This document shows, piece after piece, positions 10,121 through 21,065 of a stretch of DNA of 64,000 bases. The notes beneath the pieces are model-generated. The model saw only the letters and a program-made list of their open reading frames with translations. It was not told where the DNA came from and ran no database searches. Source of the stretch: Prorocentrum cordatum (lineage: Eukaryota > Sar > Dinophyceae > Prorocentrales > Prorocentraceae); NCBI GenBank assembly GCA_963575745.1, contig CAUYUJ010018556.1:35760-99759 (forward strand), read 5' to 3'. Numbering within the stretch: the first letter of the stretch is position 1; each line of letters begins with the position of its first letter. The position numbers were made by a program, and so were the translations under genes.

Positions 10121-10380
10121 AAACAAGGCAAATCGCCTGCGATATCCCCACATTCTGGGCGCGAGCGGGCCCGTGAAATACCCCCTGGCGGCTCCCCCCT
10201 TGGAGTGCGGAAGCCAGCGCCTCGCCTAAGGCATCCTCCAAATCTGCTCCCACAGCAGGTGTCGGGCATGCAAACAAGCAAATCTCCTCAGACCAAACTG
10301 GGCGCGAGTAGGCCCGTAAAATGCCCCCCTGGCGACTCCCCTTGAGACTGCTGAAACCAACGCCTCGCTTGAGAAATCCT
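10106..10380. repeat. tandem duplication, about 150 bp unit
   Basis: Two diverged copies share the order AACAAG.CAAATC, CTGGGCGCGAG, GGCCCGT.AAAT, CCCCCTGGCG.CTCCCC and AAC/AGCGCCTCGC. No gene is seen in either copy. Confidence 0.6.
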
Positions 10381-10384
10381 TGCG

Positions 10385-10665
10385 ATCCGTGTGTGTGTGT
10401 GTGTGTGTTTGTGTGTGTGTCAGTGGTTCTGGACATGCGCGAGTCTGCGTGAGGAAGTGAAGTGACTGAGTCTGAGTGGGGAAGAGAGAGGCCGTGTTTG
10501 AGCATGAGTAGCTCTAAGTGTGAGCGTGTCTGAGTGTGGGCGAGTTTGAGTACTGAGTGAATCCGAGTGTGACTGAGTCTCAGTGTGAGCGACTCTGAGT
10601 GTGAGTGGCTCTGAGTGTGAGAGAGTCTGATTCACATGAGCTAGTGTGAGTATGAGCGAGTACGA
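10385..10665. repeat. GT-rich and GAGTGTGA minisatellite
   Basis: A (GT)n run at 10388-10420, then imperfect GAGTGTGAGTCTGAGTGTGA units to about 10665. No coding signal. Confidence 0.75.
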
Positions 10666-11560
10666 GTGAGGAGAAGGAGGAGGAGGAGGAGGAGAAGGGA
10701 GGGTTCTGTCCTTCCGTCCTGAGGAGTCGGACGCGTCTCAGGAATAACAAGAATCCCATCTCAAGATAGAGGGAAACACCAGTCTCCGGAGAGGGAGAGG
10801 GCTTCGATGCCAAAGAGGCGCCCCTGTCCTGGCACCCCCTCGCTGTGAACAAAGATCACGACGGAAGATGCTGTGCAATTCTCGGCCTCCAGAGGCCCTC
10901 GCTGGGCCCTGGGACCGTCGACACCGACTCAGGGTGGAAAGCGAATCTCAGAGAAGGGGTCGACGTCTCTGGGGAGCCGCGCTGTGCAAACAGAAGCAGC
11001 ACGGAGGATGCATGGGTGGGGTGCCTCTGGCCCGAGTTCGTTCCATCCAGAACTCCAAGACAGAGGCCCCCACGGCATCCAGACCACCCCATCATGAGGC
11101 CAGGAGCCTAGAATTTGACCCTCGTCCTTGGAACCTTCCTAGAATCACTCGCTCCATTCACGCGTCGATGCTGCGTCGAACGCCCGTCGGCTTGAGTCGA
11201 ACTAGAGCTGAACATGTTCACTGAGTAGACGGACCCCCAGGAAGGTTCCCCAAACGAGCATCTAAAAATGTTGACTGATGTTTCCCGCGAGGGAGGGGCT
11301 GGATTTGCGTAAAGCCATCCCGCCTCCGCAAGGAAACATTCAGCCCGCCGATCGCCGTATCCCTCCTGGGTAGCGACGGGTGTCGTCCACGACATCTGGG
11401 GAATGGGATATATGGCGCGATACTGTGCCACGCCGCACTGTATGATTGGAAACGTGCAGGAGCTGGTGCAAGAACGAGGGAAGAGGATCCCACTACGAGG
11501 TAGGGGAGGAGGAGAAGGAACATCGCACGCGATGTCAACGATCCGCAAGCCTTGACCCAA
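10665..11560. other. unassigned sequence downstream of the ECT pseudogene
   Basis: Of mixed composition with no recognisable gene and no clear poly(A) remnant downstream of the pseudogene stop (minus strand, below 11561). Short frames are open on both strands but none has distinctive texture. Confidence 0.4.
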
Positions 11561-12923
11561 TCAAGCTTGAGGCACGTACTTCTTCGCCCGTGTGTAGGCG
11601 TCTTCCTTGGGAAGCAGGGCGCTGTTCCGCTGCGCAATGGATCCCCTCCGCTGCAGGAAGCGGTCCCTCAGGGACCCAGAGGTCGGCTGCGATCCGCTGT
11701 CGACCTTCCGCAGAATCCCCAGCGTGCGTGGGATGCCCAGTGGCCCGCTGCTCGCAGAAAGCGGACCCTGCTGGCCCGCCGCGACCACCGCGAAGTTCAT
11801 GATCACCGGGAGATCTCGGGTCACCTCCCAGGGAGCGCCGAGGACCACGTCGTCGACCCACCTCATCGCCAGCACTGCCATGGCGCGCTCCATGAGCGCC
11901 AGCACTGGCAGCATCCCGCGCCGCTGGCGCACCGTCTCGTCCGAGTGCACGCCCACGAGGGGGTAGTCTCCGAGCTCCGACGCCTGAGGGCTCGAGCGTG
12001 CCCGACGTAAAGGAGGTCGAATGCCCCCCCGATGTGCACGACGCGCTCGGCGTCGCCGATGCAGCCCCGCTGCGCCCCGCCAGGCCGCTCGGCGAACTGA
12101 ACGAGGCGCTGGGTGGTAACCAGCGCGGGCTCCAGGGGCGGCCCGCCGTCGTGGGTGCCGTGGGACCCCGCGGCAGGAGCCGACGGCACGGCGGGCTGCC
12201 CTTCAGAGCCGTCACGGGACGGGCGCTCCAACAAACGCCGCAAGATCTGCGCGGTCGAGATGCCCTCCGTCCGCTTCAACATCTGGGAACGGCCCTTCTC
12301 GATAGAGTCCGTGTACATGCCGCCGCCGCTTCTGCAGACGGGCAGGTCGTCGCCGTGGCAGATCCAGTCCACGCTGAGCGTATCGGCCATCTTCACCGAC
12401 ATGGACGTGTACGGCAAGGAAGTGGCCATCTCATCGACCCACTTCGCAGCCTGCAGCACCGCAATCCTCTCGTCGTCGTCCATGAGAGGAAGGCCCTTCT
12501 GGTGACTTACCGCCTCATCCGAGTGGATACCCGCCACCAGTACACGTTGCTGTAGCCACGCTGTTGAAAGAAACTCTTGGCCTGACAGAGGGCGCTGAAA
12601 TGCCCGATGTGCGCAAGGTCGAAACGGCCGTTCAGAAAGATGCGAACGGTGCAAGTGTCCGCGCGCTGCCTTGCGACCTCCTTGCGCGGCGGCCGGTGCC
12701 ACTGGAACCGCAGCCCTTCGTCGGGGACCTCGACCCATTCCCTCTCGAGGCCGCGCAGGTCGCGGCGGAGCCCGCCGCCGCCAGCCGCGACGCCCGCATG
12801 GGGTTCTGGCTGGCCCTCGGGCGCAGCTCCTGTCTCCGACCCCACCCTCCCACCTCCCTCCTCCTGGCCCTGGGCCAAAGGGGCCCTGGCCCTCCGGAGG
12901 TCCCGCAGCTCGAGATATAGGGA
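11561..12923 (-). pseudogene. PCYT2/ECT-like: retrocopy of phosphoethanolamine cytidylyltransferase, frameshifted
   Basis: The family makes CDP-ethanolamine from CTP and phosphoethanolamine (Kennedy pathway, cytosol) and has two tandem cytidylyltransferase folds. Both are here. Domain 1 has VRIFLNGRFDLAHIGHFSAL (HIGH signature) then GIHSDEAVSHQKGLPLMDDD, WVDEMATSLPYTSM, ICHGDD and MLKRTEGISTAQILRRLLER. Domain 2 has GGAFDLLYVGHARAL, GVHSDETVRQRRGMLPVLAL, RWVDDVVLGAPWEVTRDL and KVDSGSQPTSGSLRDRFLQR, ending KKYVPQA-stop at 11561. Total length, about 430 codons, is normal. Two frame breaks interrupt it: an apparent extra GT at about 12541-12546, and one near 11965 between the domain 2 HVGH-type motif and GDYPLVGVHSDE. 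No in-frame ATG lies upstream of domain 1, although the frame is open back through the leader relict. It is intronless, which with the leader relict points to retroposition. It could still be a gene with assembly errors. Confidence 0.85.
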
Positions 12924-12945
12924 CTTGGGCCAAAATGGCTACGGA
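12924..12945 (-). other. relict dinoflagellate spliced-leader sequence
   Basis: On the minus strand the 22 bases begin TCCGTAGCCATTTTGGC and continue CCAAG. The consensus leader is D-CCGTAGCCATTTTGGCTCAAG, so there is one mismatch (T to C). The leader is added to mRNA in trans, so its presence in genomic DNA next to a coding copy marks an mRNA that was reverse-transcribed and reinserted. It sits immediately upstream of the ECT retrocopy in the same orientation. Confidence 0.88.
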
Positions 12946-12954
12946 GAGGGAAGG

Positions 12955-13260
12955 AGCAGGAGGAGGAGGAGGAGGAAAAGGAGGAGAAGGAGGGGGAGGA
13001 GGGAAGGAGGAGGAGGAGGAGAAGGAACAGGAGGAAGGGAGGCGCCCGCCCGCGCCCAGTCTCTGCTGGATCGCGCGCGCTTCGGCGTGTCGGCGCAACC
13101 TCCTCCTCCTCCTCCTCCTCCTCCTCCTCCTCCTCCTCCTCCTCCCCGTCTTCCTCCTCCACTTCCTCCTCCTCCTCATCCTTCTCCTCCCCCTCCTCCT
13201 CCTCCTTCCCCCTCCCCCCCCTCCTCCTCCTCCTTCGACTCCTCCTCCTGCACCTCCTCG
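12955..13260. repeat. GGA tract followed by TCC tract (fold-back)
   Basis: 12955-13035 is GGA-rich and 13098-13255 is TCC-rich on the same strand, so the two can pair. It lies directly upstream of the retrocopy's leader relict. Frames through it (poly-Arg, Glu, Pro, Ser, Leu) are artefacts. Confidence 0.8.
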
Positions 13261-13800
13261 GTCCTCAGGTCACGAACTCGTTCTCCGGATAATCCTCAGC
13301 GAACGCATTCCGTGCACCGGCTCATGTTGGTGTCATCTGCCCGTCGCTTCTTTGGTGCTGCGGACGTTCGTTCGAAGAAGAGGATACGAACCGCCTCAGA
13401 CTGGCCCCACCATGCCTGGGCTCGCGGAGGGCGGGGCTGCGAGGGGAGGGACGCACGGCCCGACACGGGGCAGAGCGAAATGATGAGGCGGCTGGGGGCG
13501 CAGATGAGAGGAGGATCGGCGGATTACGACGATCATGGCAAAGACGCCCCAGCGGGCTGCTCCACTTCTGCGCTCCTGTTATGCTGTCCTGTCGGCGTGC
13601 TGTGCGTTTTTCCCCAATCAGTGCTTGCGCTGAAAGAATCCTCGCGGATGTTGAAAGATTGGGCGAACAATTCCTGCCGATATTGGTTGCTGGCTGGGTT
13701 CCCGGGTTTCCGGGTCTGGGTTCCCAAGTTCCCGGTTCCAAGTTCTGGGCCGATTTGGGAGGGCGGCGAGGTTCCACAGTTCCCGGGTTCCTGGTCGATC
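13260..13800. other. unassigned sequence
   Basis: No gene recognised. 13690-13790 carries a short GGGTTCCCGGGTTCC-like imperfect repeat. Confidence 0.4.
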
Positions 13801-13804
13801 TTCT

Positions 13805-14060
13805 TATCGATCGGTCTCACCGTCGATCTCATTACCTACTTATCTATCGATCTCACCATCGACCTCACAATCGATATCACTATCGATCTCACAAGCGATC
13901 TCACTAGAGATCGCATGAGCGATCTCGCGATCGATCTCACCATATATCTCATTGAACCGATGTTACTCTCGGTCTCACGATCGACCTTACAATCGTCCTC
14001 CCTACCGATTCCACTATCGACCTCATTATCGATCTCACAATCGATCTCAAGATCCATAGT
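13805..14060. repeat. about 12-bp minisatellite ATCGATCTCACT
   Basis: About 18 imperfect copies of a unit containing TCGATCTCAC, CTATCGATCTCAC and related words. The GATC/ATCGAT cores are palindromic and very rich in GATC sites. Translations are repetitive Ile/Asp/Leu or Arg/Ser/Ile and are not genes. Confidence 0.88.
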
Positions 14061-14394
14061 ATTAATTTTCAAATCACCCACTGATTGGGTTTTTCTCAGG
14101 TGTAGTCGAAAGACGCAATTGCGTTTCGATCGCCAATGCCAGGGTCATTGCAAGGACGGAGGGGAAGAATAATAATATGCGGACAACGTGGCAATTGTAA
14201 GGTCGACTGGGCTGTCCATGAGAGCACCGCCAGGTCAGGGACATTTCCACCAAGGATCCAAACCTGCCCCCCCTGGGGTGGGGGGGCGAAAAACAATCCA
14301 TCATCGATCCCCACAGAGGGCAAAAAACGAGGAACAAGAAAAGCACAGCACATATCACCGCAACAAGCGACGGCATCGGCCACGGCTGCTGCGG

Positions 14395-14560
14395 GGGAGT
14401 GGTTGGTTTCGCCCGCGGTCGGTTTCGCCAGATCGGTTTCGCCGAGGTCGGTTTCGCCCGCGGTCGGTTTCGCCCTGTCGGTTTCGTCTACGGCGGTCGG
14501 TGTCGCCCATTCGTCTAGATCGCCGTTTCGCCCGCGGCCAGTTTCGCCGTCGTCGTCCGT
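14395..14560. repeat. CGGTTTCGCC minisatellite, about 15-18 bp unit
   Basis: About nine copies of GGTTTCGCCCGCGGTC-type units (also GATCGGTTTCGCCGAG). Confidence 0.85.
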
Positions 14561-16045
14561 GCTCGTGGTCTTCGACCAGGTGCTCTTCTGACCCGCACGT
14601 CAGGATCCGCAGGTTCAGCTGCTGATAATTGATCCCGCCCGCCTGTTTGAATTACTTGACCGCTCGCCCTGCCAGCCCGTTGTAGAAGCTTTGAAAGGCC
14701 ACCCTACTAGTCTTGTGAGGACCTGGAGGGTTTCGCACCAGGCTCGCGCGACCCAAAACGCGAGTCCACCGTCATGGATCCCGCGCTGTCGTCTCTGAGG
14801 CAGGGTCGAAATGCGCCATGGCGAAAACGGAATTTAAAATGCTCTGCTGCGTTGCCCTCCTAATCCGACTCCTAGTGCACACTGCTCGTTCGGTGTAAAG
14901 CTCTGGTTTAATGTTGGATCTGTGCGCTGCGGGCTTGTGCCAGGTGCGATACCGCCGTCGCGCAGCCTGGAGCAATCACTGATGCGCGACGGCGAAGACG
15001 GCGTACCCTCCTTGACATTCAAACGATTATAGCGCGAGGCAGCCACGAGATTTCGGAAACTCGCCTGGCACCCGCGCCACAATTCTGAGGTTCTCGCCAC
15101 TCTGGAGCGAGATTTCCAGATTCCTTTGTTTTTCAATCAGATATCACTCCGCGCGAGATGTCGGAGTTTCGCACCAACCCTGCGTGGGTCGATTCGGGTA
15201 TATGTTGGATCTATTGTGGGATCTACTGTGGGTCTATGTTGGGTCTGTTTGGGTTTGACGTTGGGTTTATGATCGGTCTATTTTGATGGCGCAGATGCTG
15301 ATTCCGATGGTCGTAATGATAGCGGTGACCATGAAGTGGCCATCAAGATGACGATGGCACGTAGCAGCATGAATCGAGGACAACGCGCTCGATCCACGCG
15401 CGCACTTGACAAAATCTTGACACGGCGAACGCCTCAAAAGGCCCAACGCCTCCCCAGTACAAATCAGATCTTAATCGGCGCGGCCGTCAAGTCGGAGCGA
15501 GGGTTGCGCAGAGGTCTCGCGAAAGTGCAGATTCCCGCTCGGAGCTCCCCTAGATCCCAGCAAGGCCATTGATCAAAGCCTTTACTCCGCCCGTCAGTGT
15601 TCGCCCGCCCGCCCGTTAAAGTCCGCCCGCTAGACCCCACCGCCAAGGCCCGCAGGATCGTCTGCTGGCAAACTCGCCCCGCCCACCCGTCGATTCGCCC
15701 GCTAGGATCCGCCAGCCTGGCCGGCCCGGCGTAACCGACCCGCCCGGCGGAACCGAGCCGAGCCCGCAGAACCAACCCGTGCCGACGCAAAACCGACATA
15801 CGCTGGCGGCGCCAGCCCAGCCCACACTCGGCGGCAATGGCGGCGGCGACAGCAGCAAGCGAAGAAGGCGAGGGCCCAGAAACCCAACGTCGCATTTTTA
15901 ACAGAACGTGGCTCCACGGAGGTCTGGACCCCTTGTGCAGGACGGGCTCTTCATCCTCCAATCATTTCTTGGCGGTCCCAAGGCCCAGTGAAGGCCGCCT
16001 GAAGCCGAAAGCGACCAAAAGATACCCGTCGCAATTCTTTCACAA
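14560..16045. other. unassigned sequence with short GC-rich repeats
   Basis: 15180-15275 has a short repeat of GGGTCTATGTTGGGTCT type. 15590-15790 is rich in CGCCCGCC words. No convincing gene or RNA gene is seen in about 1.5 kb. Confidence 0.4.
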
Positions 16046-16049
16046 CGAG

Positions 16050-16255
16050 GGGATGTCACGGGGCGGCGGCGACCGCGGCGGCGGCCGCGGCGGCGAAGAC
16101 GGCGGCGACGAGGGTAACGGCGGCGGCCGCGGCGTCCGCGGCGGCCGCGGCGGCGCCTGGTCGCCCGCGCCCAGCGGGCGCGTGGAGGTTCCCGCGGCCC
16201 CGACGCCGAGGGCGGGCGCGGGCGGCGCGGCGCCCGCGGGGGCGCCTGGGCTCCC
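16050..16255. repeat. GGCGGC-rich low-complexity tract
   Basis: Imperfect (GGC)n with GCCGCGGCGGC words. It gives only Gly/Arg/Ala frames. Confidence 0.8.
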
Positions 16256-16404
16256 AGACACCCCCAGCGTCGCGCAAAGACCTACGATGGGGCCCTGAGA
16301 TCCTGGCGCTGCGATTTTTGTCCCAACCCTCCTTGGTTGGGTATTCGTTTTGAAAAGAACACTGCGGTCGCGTCTTCCTCCTCCCGCCTCCCGCCTCCTG
16401 TCTC

Positions 16405-16800
16405 CCGCGAGACCTCGCCGTCCCTGGGGGGGGGGCTGCGATCTGCGAAACTGTCGACACTTTCGAGGGCAGCTGGTGGGTCCAGCGGAGTGAGGCACCG
16501 CGCAGATCTGAGCGGTAGCTCGCCGTCCCTGGGGGATGGCGATCTGCGAAACTGTCGCCACTTTCGAGGGACCGCGCAGATCTGAGCGGGACCTCGCCGT
16601 CCATGGGGGGCTGCGATCTGCGAAACCGTCGCCACTTTCGAGGGCTGCTGGCGGGTCCAGCGGAGTGAGGCACCGCGCAGATCTGAGAGGTACCTCGCCG
16701 TCCCTGGGGGGCTGCGATCTGCGAAACCGTCGCTACTTTCTAAGGCTGGTGGCGGGTCCAGCGGAGTGAGGCACCACGCAGATCTGAGCGGGACCTCGCA
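16405..16800. repeat. tandem repeat, about 70-110 bp unit, 4+ copies
   Basis: Each copy has the order CCTCGCCGTCC, GGGGGCTGCGATCTGCGAAA, CTGTCGCCACTTTCGAGG, GGGTCCAGCGGAGTGAGGCA and CGCAGATCTGAG. One copy (about 16520-16590) lacks the GGGTCCAGCGG block and is therefore shorter. Mutations are few, so the array is young. No gene. Confidence 0.88.
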
Positions 16801-16829
16801 ATCCGGCTGCGAGCCTCACGAATGCCGAT

Positions 16830-18600
16830 CGCAGAAGTATATGCGCCCGTGTCACGTCATCTCCTCCGTATAACGTGTCCCAAACTAGTCATGCCCCGCA
16901 TTGCGCAGGGGTTTTGTACGTCGCCAATGAAATTTCTACGAGAGGCGTTTTCGCCCTGTGCGGGATCCCGGGGCCCTCACGCATCGATCCGGCTCGAGAA
17001 ATGCAGAAACGTGGGGTCCAGGGCTCCGGTCGAGTTGCGCTACGATGTTGCAATTGCCTTCGTGATGCAGGCAAATTATTGAAAATTTTCTCGGCCTCCC
17101 GGAGCCCTCGCCGGGCTGGGGCACCGTCAACAAACGACTCGGGGCGAAAAGCTGGTCACAGAAAATGAATCGAGACCTCCGGGTCCGCGGGGGGGCCCGA
17201 CAAGCCTGAAATCCCCGATCGCCGACGATGTGTGGTTTTCACTCGCGGCGCCTTCCCTTAGAATGTCGGCCTCGAGTCTAGAATGTCGGCCTCGAGCCCG
17301 AATGGGTGCGGCCGCAGTTGGGCAGGCAGGCTCTTTGACACGGAGGCCATTCCAAGGTGGAGGGCGCAAACATGCAGAGCGTGAGGGTACACCGCGTAAG
17401 TAGGGCTGCTCTTACCATGCGTGCCGGCAGCGAGGTCGAACATATCAGAAAGGTCAATCCTCGAGTCATCTAATGCCAGAAGGATCGAGTTGCACGATCG
17501 AAGGTCGGGCACGTTGACCGCTCCCAAGTATCAGAGGAAATCGGCCCCACCGCGACCATCGCGGGGAGCCAGGGAGTCTTCCTGGTGGTGTGCTTCGCCT
17601 GCCTTGCGATTTGGTCGGGAAAGCTCTCCTCTTCGGGGGTAAACAGAGGAGGCCGAACTTGTATCCAAAACGGGTTGTGTAGTAAGAAGGCAAGGCCAAG
17701 AACATGTGTGGTAAAAAGGCGGGAGTGGTTCTTGTGTTCTCAAGCGGCCGGAAAAATCCCCAACAAAGGCGCGTGGCCCAACCCCGCTTACGCCTGCTGA
17801 GAGAAATTTCGCGCGTCCGCAGCACACAGCTTACACCACAAGCTTACGCCACAGACATTATTAGTGGTATTTTTGCCTGGGAGAACATGGACCTCACTGG
17901 CCCAGAAATACACCTGGCCCGGCGTCCACGCCGTGGGCCTCACGTGGGCCGCACGTGCTACTGCCTTTTGTTTACAACATGGGCCTCACACCCTCGCAAT
18001 TTGAAGATGGTGTAAGACAGTGGGAACACTTGCCGATCTCCGCCATTGTGGCTCTGGGCACGGAGTGGGCGTTTCGTCAGGTCTGTTGCCTAACCCCCTG
18101 AGCCTCAGCCCTCCCTCCTCAGGTGTTTCTCAGGGGCCGGGACCCCGAATTCCTGAATCTCTTGGGGCTTCTCGCATGGTCCAAGATGGGCGAAGAGGGC
18201 CTCAAGAGGCCCTCAAGACGGAGGCGGCGATTTAGACAAATCAACCGCCTGGGAAAACCGATGACCCGAGATCAAAGGGGGGATGGATATGGATAGAGTT
18301 GCGCCAGAGAGGGCTACATCCACATCCACCGTCCTGAGGTCTGGGAACGTCGGCTTCACAGGCAATGGGTATTGAGAAATCCTGCTCTCGGATGCCAGAT
18401 TTTTCAGCCAAGCAGTCAAGGATGCGCCGAGCACGTAATCGGCGGCGAACCTAGAGGGAAATTGAGAAGGGGGCGGGCCTTCTCAGAAGGCAGCGGGGCT
18501 TCTCAAAAGCCCTCGCACCTTCTCGGAAGCCGTATTTTGCTTGGGGCAGTGGCGATGAGGGCCTCCCAGGATGCCCCAAACGGCAACAACGAGGGATAGG
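16830..18600. other. unassigned sequence with one weak exon candidate
   Basis: A 21-base duplication (AGAATGTCGGCCTCGAG core) lies at 17257-17298. A minus-strand frame at about 17290-17525 (PDLRSCNSILLALDDSRIDL ... DMFDLAAGTHGKSSPTYAVY) has globular texture but no clear splice sites. I would not call it a gene without homology. The rest shows nothing. Confidence 0.3.
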
Positions 18601-18639
18601 TAGCGGTATCGGTAACTGTTCTTCCCTCTTATTCCTTTG

Positions 18640-18990
18640 AGCGTTGGACCAGCAGCGAGGTGGGCATCCGTTAGTATCGCTCCACATGGCACGAGCCTGA
18701 CCGTCTGCGCCGATGAGGTTGATTTGGAGCCGGCAACCCAATGCGACGGCACCAGTGTCGCTCGGGCAGCCGAGCCCCGAGTCGGCGAGGATGTACGGCC
18801 ACTCGTTCCCCGAGTCCCCGAGGAACACTCCACAGTTTGCGCCCCGCAGAGAGCTTCGGCTGTACCTCGGGGCGGGAGTGGAGAGGCGTCGGGCGTCGAC
18901 AAACAAGAGGCTCCCTCTGGGCCCAGGATGGAGGCGGAAGAGCGCCCGGGGCGGAGGCGTCACCCGCGTGGGCGTCGTGAGCATGAGGCC
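18640..18990 (-). CDS. possible orphan exon, product unknown
   Basis: The frame reads GANCGVFLGDSGNEWPYILA, then DSGLGCPSDTGAVALGCRLQ and INLIGADGQARAMWSDTNG. It has mixed composition, with Gly/Asp turns and strands, unlike the other frames in this interval. It continues N-terminally through PTRVTPPPRALFRLHPGPRG. No start codon, splice pair or family is recognised, so it may be an exon of an undetected gene or chance. Confidence 0.28.
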
Positions 18991-19036
18991 GAGTGGTGCT
19001 CGTACTGGGAGAATGTAAAATAATCTCATGGGCCCA

Positions 19037-19329
19037 CTGAAATGACCGCCGGGGTTGTTAAGGGTGGAGGGGGCTTCAAAGCGGATGCTAAGGTGGGACA
19101 TGTCTGGCCGAATCTACCTTATGAGTGGGTTACAGGTGCTCGAAGTGGTTTAGGGGGGTTAACGATCCAGGCTAAGTGGGTTCCGCCCACTTGGCGAACT
19201 TATCTGACTCCCCCTAAACCACTTCGGGCACCTGTAGTCCACTTCTGAGCGAGGGTAGGCCGGATACAATCCACCTTAGCATCCGCTTCAAAGCTCCCCA
19301 CACCCTTATCAACCCAGCGGTCATCTCAG
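19037..19329. mobile_element. 293-bp near-perfect palindrome, MITE-like
   Basis: The two halves are inverted copies meeting at AAGTGGG-ttccg-CCCACTT (centre about 19183). Matching blocks from outside in are CTGA.ATGACCGC, AAGCGGATGCTAAGGTGG, CAGGTGC.CGAAGTGG and TTTAGGGGG. Terminal sequence is CTGA...TCAG. It has no coding capacity, so it resembles a fold-back MITE or two head-to-head insertions. A target duplication is not obvious. Confidence 0.85.
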
Positions 19330-20955
19330 CAGGGTGTGCCCCTGGGCGTCTGCCCGTCTCGGGCCCCCTCGTGGTCCACCTGGGGCCTCAGGACGGACGC
19401 CAGAAGGCCGAGAGGGGGGCGTCCATGGGACATCAGGGGGCGCAGCGGCCCAGCAGGCCACCTTCAGCAGCCCGCGGAAAGGAGGGACACGACAAATCCA
19501 GCGCCGACCACTTCGCCAATCCCAACAAGACCTGATGTGAAACTCCCAACTGATGCCCACCATTCGAAAGACGTCGATCGAAACATGGAGTAGGAAGGCG
19601 TTGGACAAAAAATCGGGTGTTCACCACCACCCCAAGAGGAACACCAAGAGAACCATTCGGCACTTATGGAAACGCGCCGAAAGTGTATCGGAGTCAGAGA
19701 ATCCAAAGATACAGATGTTCAACGACCGATGGGTGCGCGCTTCTCAGCAATTTCCGTCCACCCCGCCCACCCTGCACCACCACCCCATGTCCCGCGCCGC
19801 ATTACTGGAAATGGTCCTGGAAACGCCAGGGAACCCGACCAAGAGAGGCGTAGTGATTCAAACCTCGGCTGGTCGGCTAGATCGTGCCGTGACGAACTGC
19901 GCACTGGTCTCCGACGCCGTGTGAATCGATCAACCTTGAACGATCGTGGCATCGCTCGATGTCGACCGACTCTGAGCAAACAGCGGCGCTCAACATCGAT
20001 GAGAGGGGAACTGGCTCAGGGGAACGTCGAGCCTGCATCGCCGATGCATCGCCGATTGATCGCCGACAGGACACCGCAAGTGCCTGGGTTGTGTTCATGT
20101 GTTGTGGGTTGTGCCTCTCGGGGGCCCCCGAGAAGCCCCGAAGAGGTCCCCAGGAGGCCCCAGGAGGCCTCCGAGAGGCCCCCAAGAGGCTCCCAAGAGG
20201 CTCCGGCGCTGCCCAGGCGGCCCCCGAGAGTGCTCCAGAAAGACCCCCAGATGCATCCGTGAGAATTCTGACCCACGTACCAGGCACTGCGGCGGGATGG
20301 GCCAAAAGCCATCGCCGATGAATCCGCAAGTTCCTAGGCTGGCTGGGCTGTCAGGCCCATATCGGCGACGAATGGGCGATGGGGGGTCGATGCATCGCCC
20401 CCTGAGCCTATATGTTTCCCCTAACGTTGCCCCCGAGACTTCGGGTCATACCTCGGCCGTTCACGACGATCTCGAGCCACCGGAACGCCCGCGCAGAGGC
20501 GCAACTGATGGAGACCGCCCCCGGCCCAGAAAACTTCCGACAACTCTGGGGAACTTTCGATCACGTCAACCCCCCTCGCGGCCCCCTCTTGTGCGCTCAG
20601 CCAACGCTGGACTTCTCGATCCCTTTCCCAAACCAACTGTTCATCCCGAGAACTTCTTGACGGCGCCGTCGCCCGGCAAGAGCCCAGAGGCTAAAGACGG
20701 CGGCGCACTTTGCATCGTGAGAGGTCTACATCCTCATACAGAGAAGCTGTAAGAGGTGGAAATTGGAAATTGCATGAACGTGGAAGTGGCCAGCGCTGGA
20801 AACAGGCTGAAGCGAGCCCGAATCAGCTGGGATGAGGTCGCCAGGGCTGGAAAGAGTGAAGGGCTACGGAAGGTTCGCGTCATGACGACTTCAGCGTTGG
20901 TTTACGACGCCGCCTGGATGTCAACCTTGAGCGACCGCAGGTCCCCGCTAAACTC
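19330..20955. other. noncoding stretch with GGCCCCC minisatellite
   Basis: 20110-20245 is a GGCCCCCGAGAAGCC-type minisatellite related to the AAGAGGCC arrays found later, followed at 20262-20304 by a conserved tail (TTCTGACCCACG ... GGCGGGATGGGCC) seen again at 59968-60010. No gene is supported in the rest. Confidence 0.5.
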
Positions 20956-21065
20956 GCGCGGATGGCTCGAGATCGGCCGATGTTGGGCCGCCGGCGGCGT
21001 TCAACCCTGAACGCCGACGCTGGGGTCGCCGCCGCGTCGGCACGACACGAGCCTACCGTGCTCCC
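20955..21065. repeat. dispersed repeat with GGCGTTCAA hairpin (copy 2)
   Basis: Shares GGCGGCGTTCAACC, TGAACGCC, ACGCTGGGGTCGCCGC and CGACACGA...CCTACCGT with 9995-10120 in the same order. It is followed by a C-rich tandem of the GGGTCGCCGCCGC word to about 21190. Confidence 0.65.

Noticed and set aside
11552-12555. Plus-strand frames opposite the ECT copy
   Set aside because: Shadow frames of the cytidylyltransferase sequence, with no independent motif.
13805-14060. Replication origin suggested by many GATC sites
   Set aside because: The GATC density follows from a 12-bp minisatellite; there is no other origin feature.
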